Assembly (NCBI GenBank): GCA_934045075.1
Contig: OW203722.1
Span: 25,821,226 to 25,885,225 of the forward strand
From: Yponomeuta sedellus
Lineage: Eukaryota; Arthropoda; Insecta; Lepidoptera; Yponomeutidae
DNA length: 64,000 nt
Direction of reading: 5' to 3'
How positions within the stretch are numbered: position 1 is the stretch's first letter; every line of letters begins with the position of its first letter. The notes below the pieces were generated by a model. The model ran no database searches. It saw only the letters and a list, made by a program, of their open reading frames with translations, and was not told the DNA's origin. Below, piece by piece: positions 51,154 to 61,480 of the stretch. Both the position numbers and the translations under genes were made by a program.

Positions 51154-51833
51154 CTAGCTGGTGGCCGCGACTTCGTCTGCGCAGGATTATTAGCATGGCA
51201 ACCCCAACAGCGTTCTAGGCATTATAGCGAATAGGATAGACTGTCCCTATATAACTCGCTGCTGCTTTTTCTCCCATGGGATTGGGCCGCACTGAGAATG
51301 ATTTATTTTGCAAAATGTATACCTTTACTAACACTCACAAAGTTCAATGTTAACTCTAAAATAGAATTTTAATTAAATTGAATTTACTATTATTCAATGT
51401 ACATACATACTAACACAATATAGATGCCATGTATCTGAAATAAAAATATATAATAATATATTAGCGCGGCGTAAAAAAGAACTAACAGTATAACATTAAA
51501 ATTATCACAATATCATAGGTATTTTTTTAAAATATAACAGCCTGACAATATTGACACGTTATAGTCGCACTCTAGCGGTTTTGGGTACGCACGCCAGAAT
51601 AGCTCGCAGATGGTAGATTTTTCCTACTTACATGACACTTATCGTCATATTTTGGACTATTCACTCAATATCTTATTATAAATTGTAACAATGTGTTATT
51701 ATGATGTATAAGCTATATTATTGTAAAGTTTCATTAAACTCCATTCAGTTGTTTTTACGTGAAAGAGTAGGTAACAAACATCCATCCATCCATAATTACA
51801 AACTTTCGCGTTTTTAACATTAGTAACATAGGA
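51154..51833 (-). mobile_element. Non-autonomous Helitron, complete
   Basis: On the minus strand it begins TCCTATGTTACTAATG at 51833, preceded by A, and ends GCGGCCACCAGCTAG at 51154, followed by T. These are the Helitron termini and A/T target. The first 60 bases carry AACGCGAAAGTTTGTAATTA, shared with the fragment at 1530. It has no Rep/helicase ORF. Confidence 0.7.
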
Positions 51834-52750
51834 TTTAGCGTTAGATTAATTTATTCATTTTCTTTAGATATTTGATACGTGTAAAACTATCGTGCTACTT
51901 TATACTAAATTTTATATTTAGACTTTTTAAAATTTTAACGCTCTTCCCTGACGCTTTGTGTATGTTGAATCTCCCATTTTTGGGTCAAATTTATGACATT
52001 ATACATCGTTTCCCGAGCTCCCTGCGACGTCGCCGTCCTAAATTTCATGTCTAATAGCCTCGCCACTTCAAGGAGAAATTCAATCTCCCAAAACTGTTGC
52101 ACCGGCCATTCTCTCGAAAGCTTTCTCGGCCGCAGTTCGCGGAAGTATAATTAAAGAATAGAAGAGGCTGTACCAGTCAAATGGCGGTAGTTGCGGTGAA
52201 TTCACTTAGGGACCGGCGTCCGCTGCAAACATAGAGTTGGGGCTCACTCTCGTTAGGTGCAGGCTACGATTGAGAGACGAAATCAAATGAAAGCTGCACT
52301 GTATCACACGAGCGATTTTATCTCGACTACACGATATGAGAGCCTGGTAACCGAGAACTGCTTGTAGCCCCGGCTGCCTGAGTGATTTTAAACGATCACG
52401 AGCAACACAGAGCGCGTACAGAGTGCTTAGTGCGAGTTTGACAGATCCAATCGAATAACTTTACTACCGCGTTAATCGAGCATTGAGTAGTGAGTATGAG
52501 TAAGTTAACCGTTCGAACTGGCAAAACGCTGTCACAGTACTCGCGTCGCACTCGCGTTTATTCGTGTTTTGGCTAGTAAACGTGTTCACTTCTCAACGTA
52601 ACCCATTACATTTCGCACTCAGCAATTTTAATTTCCATACTTTTCGCTAGGTGGCGCTTCCTCGATGCCATAGAAATATAAGTTTACGTTAACGCGATCG
52701 AGTAGTTAAAAAACTCGCACTAAGCACTCAGTGCACGGATAGGTAAAACA
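51834..52750. other. Unassigned sequence
   Basis: No gene recognised. A short open frame near 51872-52054 has no domain. Confidence 0.3.
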
Positions 52751-52751
52751 T

Positions 52752-52940
52752 CTATGCCTAACGCTATTGGCATTTTTCCGAGCGGTTCCGTGCAAGGCTC
52801 GTTAAGCAGTTGATGCCGGCTGCCGTCGATAGATGGCAAGCCTCCACCAATCCGGACTTGGCCCTCGTGGCGGAGTATCGCTTAAACCTTCCTCCGGGAA
52901 GAGAACCGTGCTCCTCGGTGGGAGCGTAATGGGTTGATGA
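52752..52940 (+). repeat. SINE-5S, body only, diverged
   Basis: GGCATTTTTCCGAGCGGTTC, then TCCACCAATCCGGACTTGGC and GGAAGAGAACCGTGCTCC. Head missing and the middle deleted. A scrap of an RTE-1 end (CTCACGCCTGTATCTTACAG) follows at about 52970-53000. Confidence 0.55.
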
Positions 52941-53084
52941 AGACACGATATGAAAATAATTTACATAAACTCACGCCTGTATCTTACAGAGGTAGGTACT
53001 AAATCTATTCTTAGAAGGACTCGTCAGTAAATGACTGGGAAATGCAAATAATAAAAAAGTAAGTATGTGCTTTTATTCTTCTTA

Positions 53085-53180
53085 TTATTATTAATACGTT
53101 TATTGTGCATAAATGATATACAAAATACAACAGCAATGTGGCAGACTTAATGCCACAATGCCACGCAGGTGGTGCCGGAA
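53085..53180 (-). repeat. LINE-T2 3' tail
   Basis: The plus strand reads TATTAATACGTTTATTGTGC, GCAATGTGGCAGACTTAATG and GGTGGTGCCGGAAAAA. Confidence 0.55.
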
Positions 53181-53217
53181 AAATAAAAATATTTTTCTCA
53201 GTATATCTCTGCCTTTC

Positions 53218-53268
53218 ATGGTCATCATCATCAAGCCCACCTCTGCCCACTGCTGGGTATAGGCCTCT
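53218..53268 (-). repeat. RTE-2 extreme 3' end
   Basis: On the minus strand AGAGGCCTATACCCAGCAGT, GGGCAGAGGTGGGCTTGATG and ATGATGACC: the LINE end that is usually followed by (ATG)n. Confidence 0.55.
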
Positions 53269-53669
53269 CTGCCTTTAAATTTTCAACACTTTCAGCTCAT
53301 CGCTATAATAAAAAATAATTTAAATTGAAAACCTTAATTGAGAACGAGGAGAACCGACAAAGAAGAAGATTAAATTGAAAACCTCCACTCTGACCATCTT
53401 GTCATACATTATACCTTTTCTTTCTGTGATTCTGATTTATATCTTAAAATTATTTTTTTGAATGAATTTTTTGGTGCGACATACTTTCACTTTAGTTCTT
53501 AACTTTCAATTTATACGAAGATTAACAATCTATCTGTCTGTTCTATATCAAAATTGATATCAAAGCACTTGGCCTTTGTTAATAGCAGGCTGATCTTATT
53601 CGTCACTGTTTCTATATACATTATAGAAAGTGTCAATGAGACTATAAATTGTCACTGATAGCTCATGGT

Positions 53670-53830
53670 GGCCTTCTTCTCCTTCAGGCTATATTAGTCC
53701 ACTGCTGGACATAGCCCTCCCCTAATGAGCGCCATAGTGCAAGGTTGTGCCATCATTGGGGGGCAATGCCCATGATCCCTACGCTGGGCATGCGGGTTGG
53801 GGATCGCAGTTTGGTGGAATTGTACTGCAT
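53670..53830 (-). repeat. RTE-2 3' end joined to a second repeat
   Basis: The plus strand shows CTTCAGGCTATATTAGTCCA, TGCTGGACATAGCCCTCCCC and TGAGCGCCATAG, then CCCATGATCCCTACGCTGGG. The same composite recurs at 58870 and 60395. Confidence 0.55.
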
Positions 53831-54119
53831 GAATTGTTTGGTGGACTGTATGAGACGATTATGAATACTGATGGAAACACGAATTTAATTAAAATAAAGC
53901 ACGATTTCAAGACAGATTTTAGTAATTCTGACAACGAATATGACAACGTAAAACCAGAAAGACAAAATAATTAATTAATTAGAAAAAGGTCGCACCGCAG
54001 CCAGTCGCCAACAGTTAACTTGCTAAGATTAATTCGTAAAAATATGCATTTTAATCCATTCGTACCTGATTCTTTCAACCACTTTATTGTAGATGGCAAT
54101 GAAATCTTTTTTACTTTCT
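53831..54119. other. Unassigned sequence
   Basis: A short open frame runs from the RTE-2 end to about 53974 (…DNEYDNVKPERQNN); no domain recognised. Confidence 0.3.
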
Positions 54120-54225
54120 TTTTTACAAAAAATGTAAATTGCAATGTGGCGACAACTTAATGCTATAATGGAAATAAGCATTTCCTCCAAGCCTCCTACC
54201 AACTACAGGTGGTGCCAGAAAAAGA
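54120..54225 (-). repeat. LINE-T2-like tail
   Basis: GCAATGTGGCGACAACTTAA, TGCTATAATGGAAATAAGCA and ACTACAGGTGGTGCCAGAAA on the plus strand. Confidence 0.5.
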
Positions 54226-54229
54226 AAAA

Positions 54230-55060
54230 TTAAAACTGTTTTTACACGGATTTCACTCGTTTATTATATTTTTACAATTTCCCGACGTTTCGGCACTTTT
54301 ACAGGTGCCGTGGTCCCGGATGACTGAGGCGTCTTTTTGAAAGCAATAACTGGTAGTTTACTACCCTCGGCAAGAATTACAAAAGTTAATTATGAAGTTA
54401 CGTTCCAAAATAGGTAAATCATTTTATATAAAGTCAACAATATTGATTATTAGTAATTGAAGTTAAAAATTAAATTTATAAACCAATTATTTAACATGAA
54501 CTAAAAATATTGATTTTTAATTGAAATTAAAATTAACTCTATAGTCACACTTTTAGCAAGGAGGTCCCATGCACTTAAGCACTGGTTCCCATGCTGCCGG
54601 TATATTCCAACCACGATCTCTATTGAAATTTGGATGCCGGCAGATCTCTATTGCCTCGCGTACCATTCTAGGGAAGTAACGGTCTTCTCGGGCTAGAACT
54701 TTAACTTTATCAAAATGTATAAAGTGGTTGGTACCGCTAAGTGTATGTTCGCTGACTGCAGATCTACCAGAGCGCTTATGTTTCCGTTCAGCTATGGTAC
54801 GCTTGGTTTGACCAATGTACGAGGAACCACATTCATAGTCAAGCTTGTATACTCCTGCCTCTTGTAAGGGAATCCTGTGCTTGACACTTCGCATGAATTG
54901 GTGTATCTTTCTTGGCGGCTTGTAGATGGTTCTGATTGAAGCGCGTTTCAAATGACTCCCAATTTTGTCTGTCACTCCTCTCACGAAAGGCAGGTAGCTG
55001 GAACTCGCTCGACTGTGTCCGGTTTGACACATCCTCCGCGACGGACAATTAATTTGTCAC
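54230..55060 (-). mobile_element. Penelope-like element, 3' part
   Basis: A C-terminal GIY-YIG coding region (54553-55050) is followed downstream on the minus strand by the terminal repeat with GTGCCGAAACGTCGGGAAAT and AATAAACGAGTGAAATCCG. This copy ties the other terminal fragments (8040, 16555, 46805, 59030) to the Penelope-like family. The RT domain is missing. Confidence 0.65.
54553..55050 (-). pseudogene. GIY-YIG endonuclease of a Penelope-like element (partial)
   Basis: About 160 residues: a linker FVRGVTDKIGSHLKRASIRT, the RSVKHRIPLQEAG segment, then the nuclease with GVYKLDYECGSSYIGQTKRT, where GVY and YIG are the two halves of the catalytic motif and T-K-R-T-I-A-E-R carries the conserved Arg. 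HTLSGTNHFIHFDKVKVLAR follows, as in the family. It is the C-terminal domain of Penelope-like reverse transcriptases. The upstream RT is absent, so it is a fragment, although this part is open. Confidence 0.75.
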
Positions 55061-55519
55061 TTTAGCAATAATGTTGTTTATATCGGCACATCTTTTGTTC
55101 CAAAACTGTACCGTAGTTTTTGGGAAAATGGAGCGTAGTTTTGGTTCTAAGCCCCGTACCCATAATTGAAGTGCGGCCCCCAAAGTCCTTTATATAAAGG
55201 CATAGTTGGTTCAGTGGTGAATTTGCATAGGAATGGCTGATTACAGAGTTATCCCATAGGCACTGGCTGCCAGGTAGGTACTGAAGCGATTTCGCGCCGA
55301 GCTGAAAACTGAACTTTGCGAAAACTACCGTCGTTTACAGGTGCTTGCTTCATGCAACGAGCTTGACTTGCGGACCTGCTTATTTTAGGGCTAGTCTCGG
55401 TGGAAGTTTGTGCCGGTACACTTTTGAATGCACAACCTTCTTATCTACTGTATTATGTTGTATTTTAAACGAACTGTAAAATATGTCAAGTTCTACAATT
55501 CATTATATAATATAATCAC
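55061..55519. other. Unassigned sequence
   Basis: No gene recognised. It may include further decayed Penelope sequence, but no RT motif was seen. Confidence 0.3.
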
Positions 55520-55620
55520 TGTAGATTAGGCAGAGACGAGGGACAGTCACTTGTCACGATCCTGACTGATCACCTTCTCTTCATGTTTTAAAGTCGTTGC
55601 ATGCACGCATGCTAGTTGAT
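55520..55620 (-). repeat. RTE-1 3' fragment
   Basis: GGCAGAGACGAGGGACAGTC, ACTTGTCACGATCCTGACTG and TCGTTGCATGCACGCATGCT: part of the RTE-1 end in mirrored orientation, diverged. Confidence 0.5.
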
Positions 55621-55998
55621 TAAGTTTTATTATTGAAATCATAATATTTTCATTACTTTTTTTAGTCTTATTATTTTTTTTCCTGTTACTAATCATAATC
55701 AAAAAAGGGGGGTAGTAATTTATTGGTATTTTACCTCGGCGTTTCGACATTATACTCTTTGGTTTCGACGAAGTAACAGTTATCGTGGTCACGAGAAGAC
55801 TGATAGCTGGTGCCCGCTAACATTTTCGGCTGATAAGGTTTCAGTATACCCTCAATCAGCCATCACAAAACACTTTACGAGCCTGTATTAAGTTTACAAC
55901 TGTAATATGCACGTTTTGCAATTTACACAAAGTTACATTTTTTGTCTTCGTTTTTTATGTATCCTACGTAAGTTCCACTGCAGGACAAGGCTTTTTTT
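55621..55998. other. Unassigned sequence
   Basis: No gene recognised. Confidence 0.3.
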
Positions 55999-56285
55999 CG
56001 GTGGGTGACCGTGCCGTGACTACCGCTTGTGGCATTTTTCCGAGCGCTTCCGTGCTTCGTAAAGCACGTTAAGCCGTACCGCCTGTCATGTAATGACAGT
56101 CGTTAAGCCATGTCAGAGGCCTTTTTGGCGGTTTGATAACTTCTGAAAGTAACAACCGCCACTGTCTTACAATCCTCCACCAGCCTGGACTTGACCCCCG
56201 TGGTGGAGGAAGGCTTAACCTTCCTGCGGTGCAGGAAGACACCCGTGCTCCAGCAGTGGGAACATACAAGGGTTAATATCGATCG
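55999..56285 (+). repeat. SINE-5S, 5'-truncated
   Basis: It starts at GGTGGGTGACCGTGCCGTGA, inside the 5S-like region, and continues through the full body to CATACAAGGGTTAATATCGA. Confidence 0.65.
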
Positions 56286-56689
56286 ATTATATGATTTGAT
56301 TAGAAAGTCTTACTTCAACAGAATGTATATTCTTTTGATTGACAAAAAAGTCACGTTGGGATCGTGACAACAACATGGAAACCATTTAAAAAAAATAGCG
56401 GAAAATAGCAGCTGCTCCATACATTGCTTTTCTTAGGAAATGCACTTCGCCAATAAATAGCACCTAACGGTTCTAAAGGCATTTTATTCGGAAAGTTAAA
56501 AGCGTCTAGTTAACTTAGAACTGGATTAAACAAGGGAAATTTGCATTGCATTCAGACTTCTTTCACGGTACCTTGAACTCTAATTAAACAACAGAATTAC
56601 CCAGAATCGAACATGGAACTAGCTTTGCTTACAGTGTCGTGCACGAAAAAGGAGTAGGTAACATTTTTTTTACACAATAACATTTACAT
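56286..56689. other. Unassigned sequence
   Basis: No gene recognised. Confidence 0.3.
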
Positions 56690-56850
56690 ACCGGAACATA
56701 CATTGCTTCTAGCCCCACACTAGGATACCATGCGGCATCACAAACATGTAAACATCCAAGACCTAGGGTTTTTTTTTGTCCCTAGCTGGGGTTCGATCCC
56801 GGCACCTCTTGCAAGGCAAGCAAGGTACACGAGGTCGTCGTAATGAGTGA
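56690..56850 (-). repeat. SINE-D copy with a damaged head
   Basis: The tail (ACATTTACATACCGGAACAT, GCCCCACACTAGGATACC) and B box (GGGGTTCGATCCCGGC on the plus strand side) are present. The A-box half is scrambled by an AAGGCAAGCAAGG duplication. Confidence 0.55.
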
Positions 56851-56890
56851 TGTTAGGGTTATCATCACTATGTACTATTATTATTATTAA

Positions 56891-57063
56891 CTAGCCCCAG
56901 CGAACTTCGTACCGCCTGACAGTCGTATCTTTTTTTTCCTCTCCTTAAGAACCATCCTCGTACTTCGAGGAATATTCTAAAAAAATAATTAGCGAAATCG
57001 ATTCAACTGCTCTCGAGATTTGCGCTTACCGAACACATTCAGCGATTCATTTTTATATTATGT
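56891..57063 (-). mobile_element. Short non-autonomous Helitron, copy 2
   Basis: The reverse complement matches 2358-2549: AAAAATGAATCGCTGAATGT, GAGATTTGCG-type body and GGTACGAAGTTCGCTGGGGC ending CTAG before T. The 5' TC end is not preserved. Confidence 0.55.
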
Positions 57064-57237
57064 ATAAATAAAATTAAAAATAAAATTATAGATAATTAAT
57101 ACACAAGCAGATGGATGCAGACGGCGCAAGACCGTAAAGCTTGGAAAACCATGAGGCTTATGTCCTGCATTGGGCGTCAAATGGCTGATGACACTAGCAG
57201 CTTTAAGCTGATGCGGTACCTATATCACTATCATCGG
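57064..57237. other. Unassigned sequence
   Basis: No feature recognised. Confidence 0.3.
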
Positions 57238-57370
57238 TATCGATATCAACCCTTTTAAATCCCAATACTACGGCACGGGCTTCTTCCTGCATCGCAATAA
57301 GGTTAGGCCATACTCCACCATGGGGGCCAAGTCTGGGTTGGTGGAGGATTGTAAGACAGTGGCGGGCCAC
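57238..57370 (-). repeat. SINE-5S 3' fragment
   Basis: CGATATCAACCCTTTTAAAT, ACTACGGCACGGGCTTCTTC and CCATGGGGGCCAAGTCTGGG, then GTAAGACAGTGGCGGGCC on the plus strand. Confidence 0.6.
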
Positions 57371-57666
57371 AGTATTCCTTTCAATAACCTGGTTTTAAAA
57401 TAACTAAGACCAGGCAACTCTGTTGCCTGCTTTGTGTTTTGTAAATAAGATTAGTATAAAAAATTATTTGCTTCTAATTGGTAGTCTACTAAGCGATAGT
57501 TGTACGATGTCATTCAAATGGCTTATTCCATGCAAATAAAATAGGCATCTCTCGCGAAGAAGATGAAACCGCGGGAGGCGCGGGTTAACTCATTAGAATG
57601 TGATTAGTTACTACACTACAACCAATAAAGCAACAAATTTAATTACAATATTAATATGAGAAGCGC
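57371..57666. other. Unassigned sequence
   Basis: No feature recognised. Confidence 0.3.
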
Positions 57667-58031
57667 TTGTGGCCTAGTAGAAGCACCCTTGGCCTAGTCG
57701 AACAGAGTGATTGGAATCAATCACTTGAGTTAAGCAAAAACAGGCGCGGTCAGGTGCAGGATGGGTGACCGTCCCGTAACTACCGCTCGTGGAATTTTTC
57801 CGAGCGCTTCCGTGCTTCGCAAGGCACGCTAAGCCGTTGGTGCCGGCTGTCATGTAATGGCAGTCTTTAAGCCACCTCAAAGGCCTTATGGACGGCTTGT
57901 TAACTTCTTACAGTAAGACCTGCCACTGTCTTACAATCCTCCACCAACCCGTCGTGGAAGAGGGGGCTAACCTTCCTGCGATGCAGGAAGAGACCCGTGC
58001 CCCAGCAGTGGGGACATGCAAGAGTTGAAAA
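57667..58031 (+). repeat. SINE-5S, fullest copy
   Basis: From CTTGGCCTAGTCGAACAGAG through the 5S-like core (CTTGAGTTAAGCAAAAACAG, GCGCGGTCAGGTGCAGGATG, GGTGACCG) and the full body to GGGGACATGCAAGAGTTGA. The core aligns by eye with the A-box to C-box part of insect 5S rRNA (GTTAAGCAGCATCGGGCGCG ... GGATGGGGGACCG). A small deletion removes part of GACTTGGCCCCC. Confidence 0.75.
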
Positions 58032-58869
58032 CTATGCATTTTACAGACTCGTCCCCGAGGTTAATAACAAAAGCAGCAGACTCTTTGCTCGCAAGTGTAC
58101 ATATTCGCAGCGCTCCTTGGAGGCTTTATCAATCAGAGACAGCCGTTCAGTTCTAGTCTCCGTGGACCCGATACGACCCGATAGCTAGTCGATGAAATAA
58201 AACCTGAATGAAGCCTTTGAATGCGCCGATTTAGAATAGAAAGGACGGTTTCCTTGTAGCAAATAGCTGCACGGCTACGTACAGATGACAGCTGGGATTC
58301 GTTTCATAAAAAACTCCGCGTTTCATAAAAGCTTCCTGGGAGCCAATTCTTTCTTCAATAGCCAATAATACGTATACAAATCTAAGGTTTATGACTTGTG
58401 AATTCTACATAAAAAGTAGAACGACAGCCAAAATCTGAAATAACAAATAAATAAAAAAATAAGTTAATGTTTATGGTTACAGCACAATGACTACCACACA
58501 AGGTCGAGCCTGAATCGGGGCAGTCGGGGAAACGATTACTAAATTTTTACCTTGTATTTATATCATAGGAGCCGGTACAATAAAAATAAAATATTCCGAT
58601 TGTTAGGTACGCCAGTAACAAAGACAATTGGTTAAGACTTACAGACTACAAAATAAACTAGACCAATCTGACTGAAACTAGACAAATCTGTATACTAAAC
58701 GCCACGCTACATTGAATTCGAATAAAAAAATAAATGTCTAACGTCTGTTTCGTGTCATCTTATCTTAATTTTATGCAACAAATGTGTAAGCCTTTGAATA
58801 TTTTGCGTCTACGATTTCAATTCGCATGGGCGAGAATTGGCTTCCTGTAGGTACTAAGTACAATTCCAC
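58032..58869. other. Unassigned sequence
   Basis: Short open frames only, without recognisable domains. Confidence 0.3.
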
Positions 58870-58998
58870 CATACAGCGATCCCCAACACGCATGCCCACC
58901 GTGGGGATTATGGGTATTACCCCCCAATGATGGCACAACCTTGCGCTATGGCGCTCTTTAGGGGAGGGCTATGTCCAGAGCCTGAAGAAGAAGAACTG
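58870..58998 (+). repeat. RTE-2-type composite end
   Basis: CGATCCCCAACACGCATGCC, GGGGATTATGGGTATTACCC, then GCGCTCTTTAGGGGAGGGCT and GCCTGAAGAAGAAGAA: the reverse complement of the composite near 53670. Confidence 0.55.
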
Positions 58999-59029
58999 TC
59001 AGATACATACATATTTTGACACTCTAAAT

Positions 59030-59125
59030 TTGATTATTTTGACACCTGAAAAAGTGCCGAAACGTTGGAAAATTGTAAAAATGTAATAAACGAGCATAAA
59101 TCCGTATAAAAACAGTTTTAATTAC
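59030..59125 (+). repeat. Penelope-like terminal fragment
   Basis: ACACCTGAAAAAGTGCCGAA, ACGTTGGAAAATTGTAAAAA and AATAAACGAGCATAAATCCG, then AACAGTTTTAATTA. Confidence 0.55.
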
Positions 59126-59164
59126 TCTAAATTTGCCCCTACCCCTTCCACTGTCCGCATTATC

Positions 59165-59245
59165 GTGGGTTAGCTGGAAGAAAATACTATCTAGTATTAA
59201 GCTCGCCTTTGTACAAATTGTTTTAGTGCAATAAAGAATTTTCAT
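59165..59245 (+). repeat. LINE-T2-like 3' tail
   Basis: GCTGGAAGAAAATACTATCT, AGTATTAAGCTCGCCTTTGT and AGTGCAATAAAGAATTTTCA. Confidence 0.5.
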
Positions 59246-59411
59246 TCATTAATTCAAGTAGAAGGTACTTAGTTAGACTTGAGATTTCCGCACTTAAGAC
59301 GCATAATTGGGCCATTGTACGCAGCAAGCGCTGAGGTACGTTTACGCTTTAGTAGGGTTTCCTTACGATGTTTTCTTCACGACGTTTTTTGTCAGCGAGT
59401 GTTATAGCTAA

Positions 59412-59657
59412 TATAAATAAATAAATATTCATGGGCATATTACACAGATCTCGTTAGCCCTATACTAAGTACAACTAAATGACTTGTATTATACGAGTAG
59501 GTGCTAACTCGACAATAGATTTAATACAATAAATACATAGATAACATCCAAGACCCGAGACAAACTAGAAAAAATCGTTTCCTAGTTTGACCCAGCCGGG
59601 GCTCGAACCCGAGACCTTCGGTTTTACAGTCAGCGTGCCAAACCGCTCCGCCACCGT
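59412..59657 (-). repeat. SINE-E copy
   Basis: Same order as at 25088: (AAAT)n tail, TTACACAGATCTCGTTAGCC, CAAGACCCGAGACAAACTAG, GGGGCTCGAACCCGAGACCT and GTTTTACAGTCAGCGTGCCA on the plus strand. Confidence 0.65.
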
Positions 59658-59934
59658 CTAATTTCATAAATGTACTAGGTACATATTTTTACTAAGTACC
59701 AGGGAAACATAGTTTTCCATACAACTATTTAAGTATTTGCGTAGCCGAGTTTTACCACTTTTTAATCTGTTGGTTAATCGAATTTGCAATTTACAGCCGC
59801 CCGCACCAACATGTCACTTTTAACTCTTCTAGCCTCATGTATGAGAAATGGCCTATTTTGAATTTGACAGTGTACTGAAGTGCGTACACATTAGTGCACG
59901 TGACTGTACATTGAATTGTCTTAGTACATACATA

Positions 59935-60160
59935 CAATAACCTCATGCCTGTATCCCAGAGGGGTAGGCAGAGACCAGGGACTGCCACTTGTCATGATCC
60001 TGACAGATCAACTTTGCTTCATCAACGTTCATAAGTCGTTGTGGCAAGGGGAAGGTAAAAAGTACCCGGAACCGGCGTGTGTGCGGTTCCGGGTACTTTT
60101 TACCTTCCCCTTTGCTAATACATCCCCTATTTGGTCAATAGCCTGGGACGATTGTCGTAG
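59935..60160 (-). repeat. RTE-1 3' fragment with an internal fold-back
   Basis: The minus-strand end matches RTE-1 (CCTGTATCCCAGAGGGGTAG on plus). At 60044 the expected GCATGCACGCACGCC is replaced by an inverted copy of the adjoining GGTTCCGGGTACTTTTTACC segment, giving 29-bp arms (60046-60074 and 60084-60112) around a 9-base loop. Confidence 0.7.
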
Positions 60161-60394
60161 AGAACCGTCAATTTTAGTTGATTGTAAATAAACAGGCCCC
60201 ATTTGTGTGTTTGTTTCAACGGCGGATGTTGATTCATATCCGCGTAGATATGTCGATGCTTGATGTGACGATGACGCAATCACTTTTAGAATAAGAATAT
60301 TTCATTTCGAATATTTATTGTGAGCATAGACATGGGTTGCACATTTAGCAGTTCCTATTAAAAATAGATTCACCAAATCTTACCTTCACAGGTG

Positions 60395-60680
60395 TACACT
60401 TCGTCGGCGTCAGGCTATATTAGTCCACTGCTGGACACAGCCCTCCCCTAAAGAACGCCACGCTGTGCTATCATAGGGGGTAATGCCCATAATCCCCACG
60501 CTGGGCGTGCGGGTTGGAGATCGCAGTTCAGTGGAATTGTACTGCAGGGGGCGCTGCTGCCCACCCCCCGGTTTGTGGCCCTTAGTCGCCTTTTACGACA
60601 CCCGCGGGAAGAATTTGGGTTGGTGCTATTCTCTAGGCCGAAACCCCACAGCATGTACTCACATTCATCCATCCTTTACA
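60395..60680 (-). repeat. RTE-2-type end plus a second dispersed LINE tail
   Basis: It starts as at 53670 (GGCTATATTAGTCCACTGCT) and continues with TGGAATTGTACTGCAGGGGG, TTAGTCGCCTTTTACGACAC and CCGCGGGAAGAATTTGGGTT, a tail seen widely in lepidopteran LINE repeats (recollection, not searched). No functional frame. Confidence 0.5.
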
Positions 60681-61017
60681 TATTTTTTACATGTATGATG
60701 GAAACAGTAACAAATCAGAACTGTAAGAGGTAACATTTTAAAGTAAAAATCCTTAATTATGTGAGATCAACTTAAAAACTAAACAGCTGCGTATCTAACA
60801 ATAGCGACACACTTAGCTGCACAGTAAAATAATTCAATATCATATTCCATAAACTACAAAAACAATATTCTAGGAGCCACTTCTTTGTTAATCTTTTAAA
60901 AGTATTTAACGTTTCTTTTTTAAATAATATAATACAACGTTTATTTCAGACTTTTAAATCAAATCCATATTACAAATATACAAAATAAAATGTTAGTTAC
61001 ACAGATAATTGCTTACA
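60681..61017. other. Unassigned AT-rich sequence
   Basis: No feature recognised. Confidence 0.3.
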
Positions 61018-61065
61018 CTATATTAAAGCACTCTGGTAATTTGTTGCCAGAGTGCTTTAATATAG
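61018..61065. repeat. 19-bp perfect hairpin
   Basis: CTATATTAAAGCACTCTGG and its reverse complement at 61047-61065, loop of 10 bases. It joins the SINE-C head directly. Confidence 0.8.
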
Positions 61066-61480
61066 CGCCGCGGCAGCCCAGTGGGTAGATCAGTGGACTC
61101 GGAAGTGTTAGACCCAGATTCAATTCCCAGTTTAAGCATGTGACTAGCATATGAGTGTTTTCTAAGTTATTTACTTTTCTGATGTTACAACTTACAGTCT
61201 ATTTATTCTGACTTGTCCATTTGAGTAAACAACATTCTACCCGTAAATTATGATTTGTTAGTCGAAAACTGCCAAATAAATGAAGTAATCGTGGAGACTA
61301 TTTTAGACAACACGCTGCCAATTTTATAAAGAAATTTTTTGAACTCGCGAGAAAATGTAGTTTTGGCATCAAATATCAATTTTGAGGTTAGAATCTTGTT
61401 TACTACACTGGACAAGTAAAGATAATAGACTATAGCAATAAAACTCGCTAAATGTGAAGGAAAACATCGTGACAATATAT
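61066..61480 (+). repeat. SINE-C interrupted by a mariner-type MITE
   Basis: Head GCGGCAGCCCAGTGGGTAGA and B box to about 61190, then the MITE (61195-61432), then the SINE body resumes with GCAATAAAACTCG and GTGAAGGAAAACATCGTGA. Comparison with 7008-7281 shows the two halves are contiguous in the family. Confidence 0.65.
61195..61432. mobile_element. Mariner-type MITE inserted in SINE-C
   Basis: TA at 61193-61194 and 61433-61434. Ends CAGTCTATTTATTCTGACTT and, inverted, AAGTAAAGATAATAGACTA. The inverted repeats extend for about 50 bases with mismatches (GTAAACAA near both ends). Related to 63428-63672. Non-coding. Confidence 0.7.

Noticed and set aside
54230..54345. Hammerhead ribozyme in the Penelope-like terminal repeat
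   Set aside because: Penelope-like elements can carry hammerheads, and a GAAAC follows a stem (GGCAC...GTGCC), but the CTGANGA core is not found in the expected position on either strand.
57690..57775. 5S rRNA gene
   Set aside because: Only the internal control region resembles 5S. It is followed by the same SINE body in every copy, and no terminator-bounded 120-base gene or tandem array is seen.
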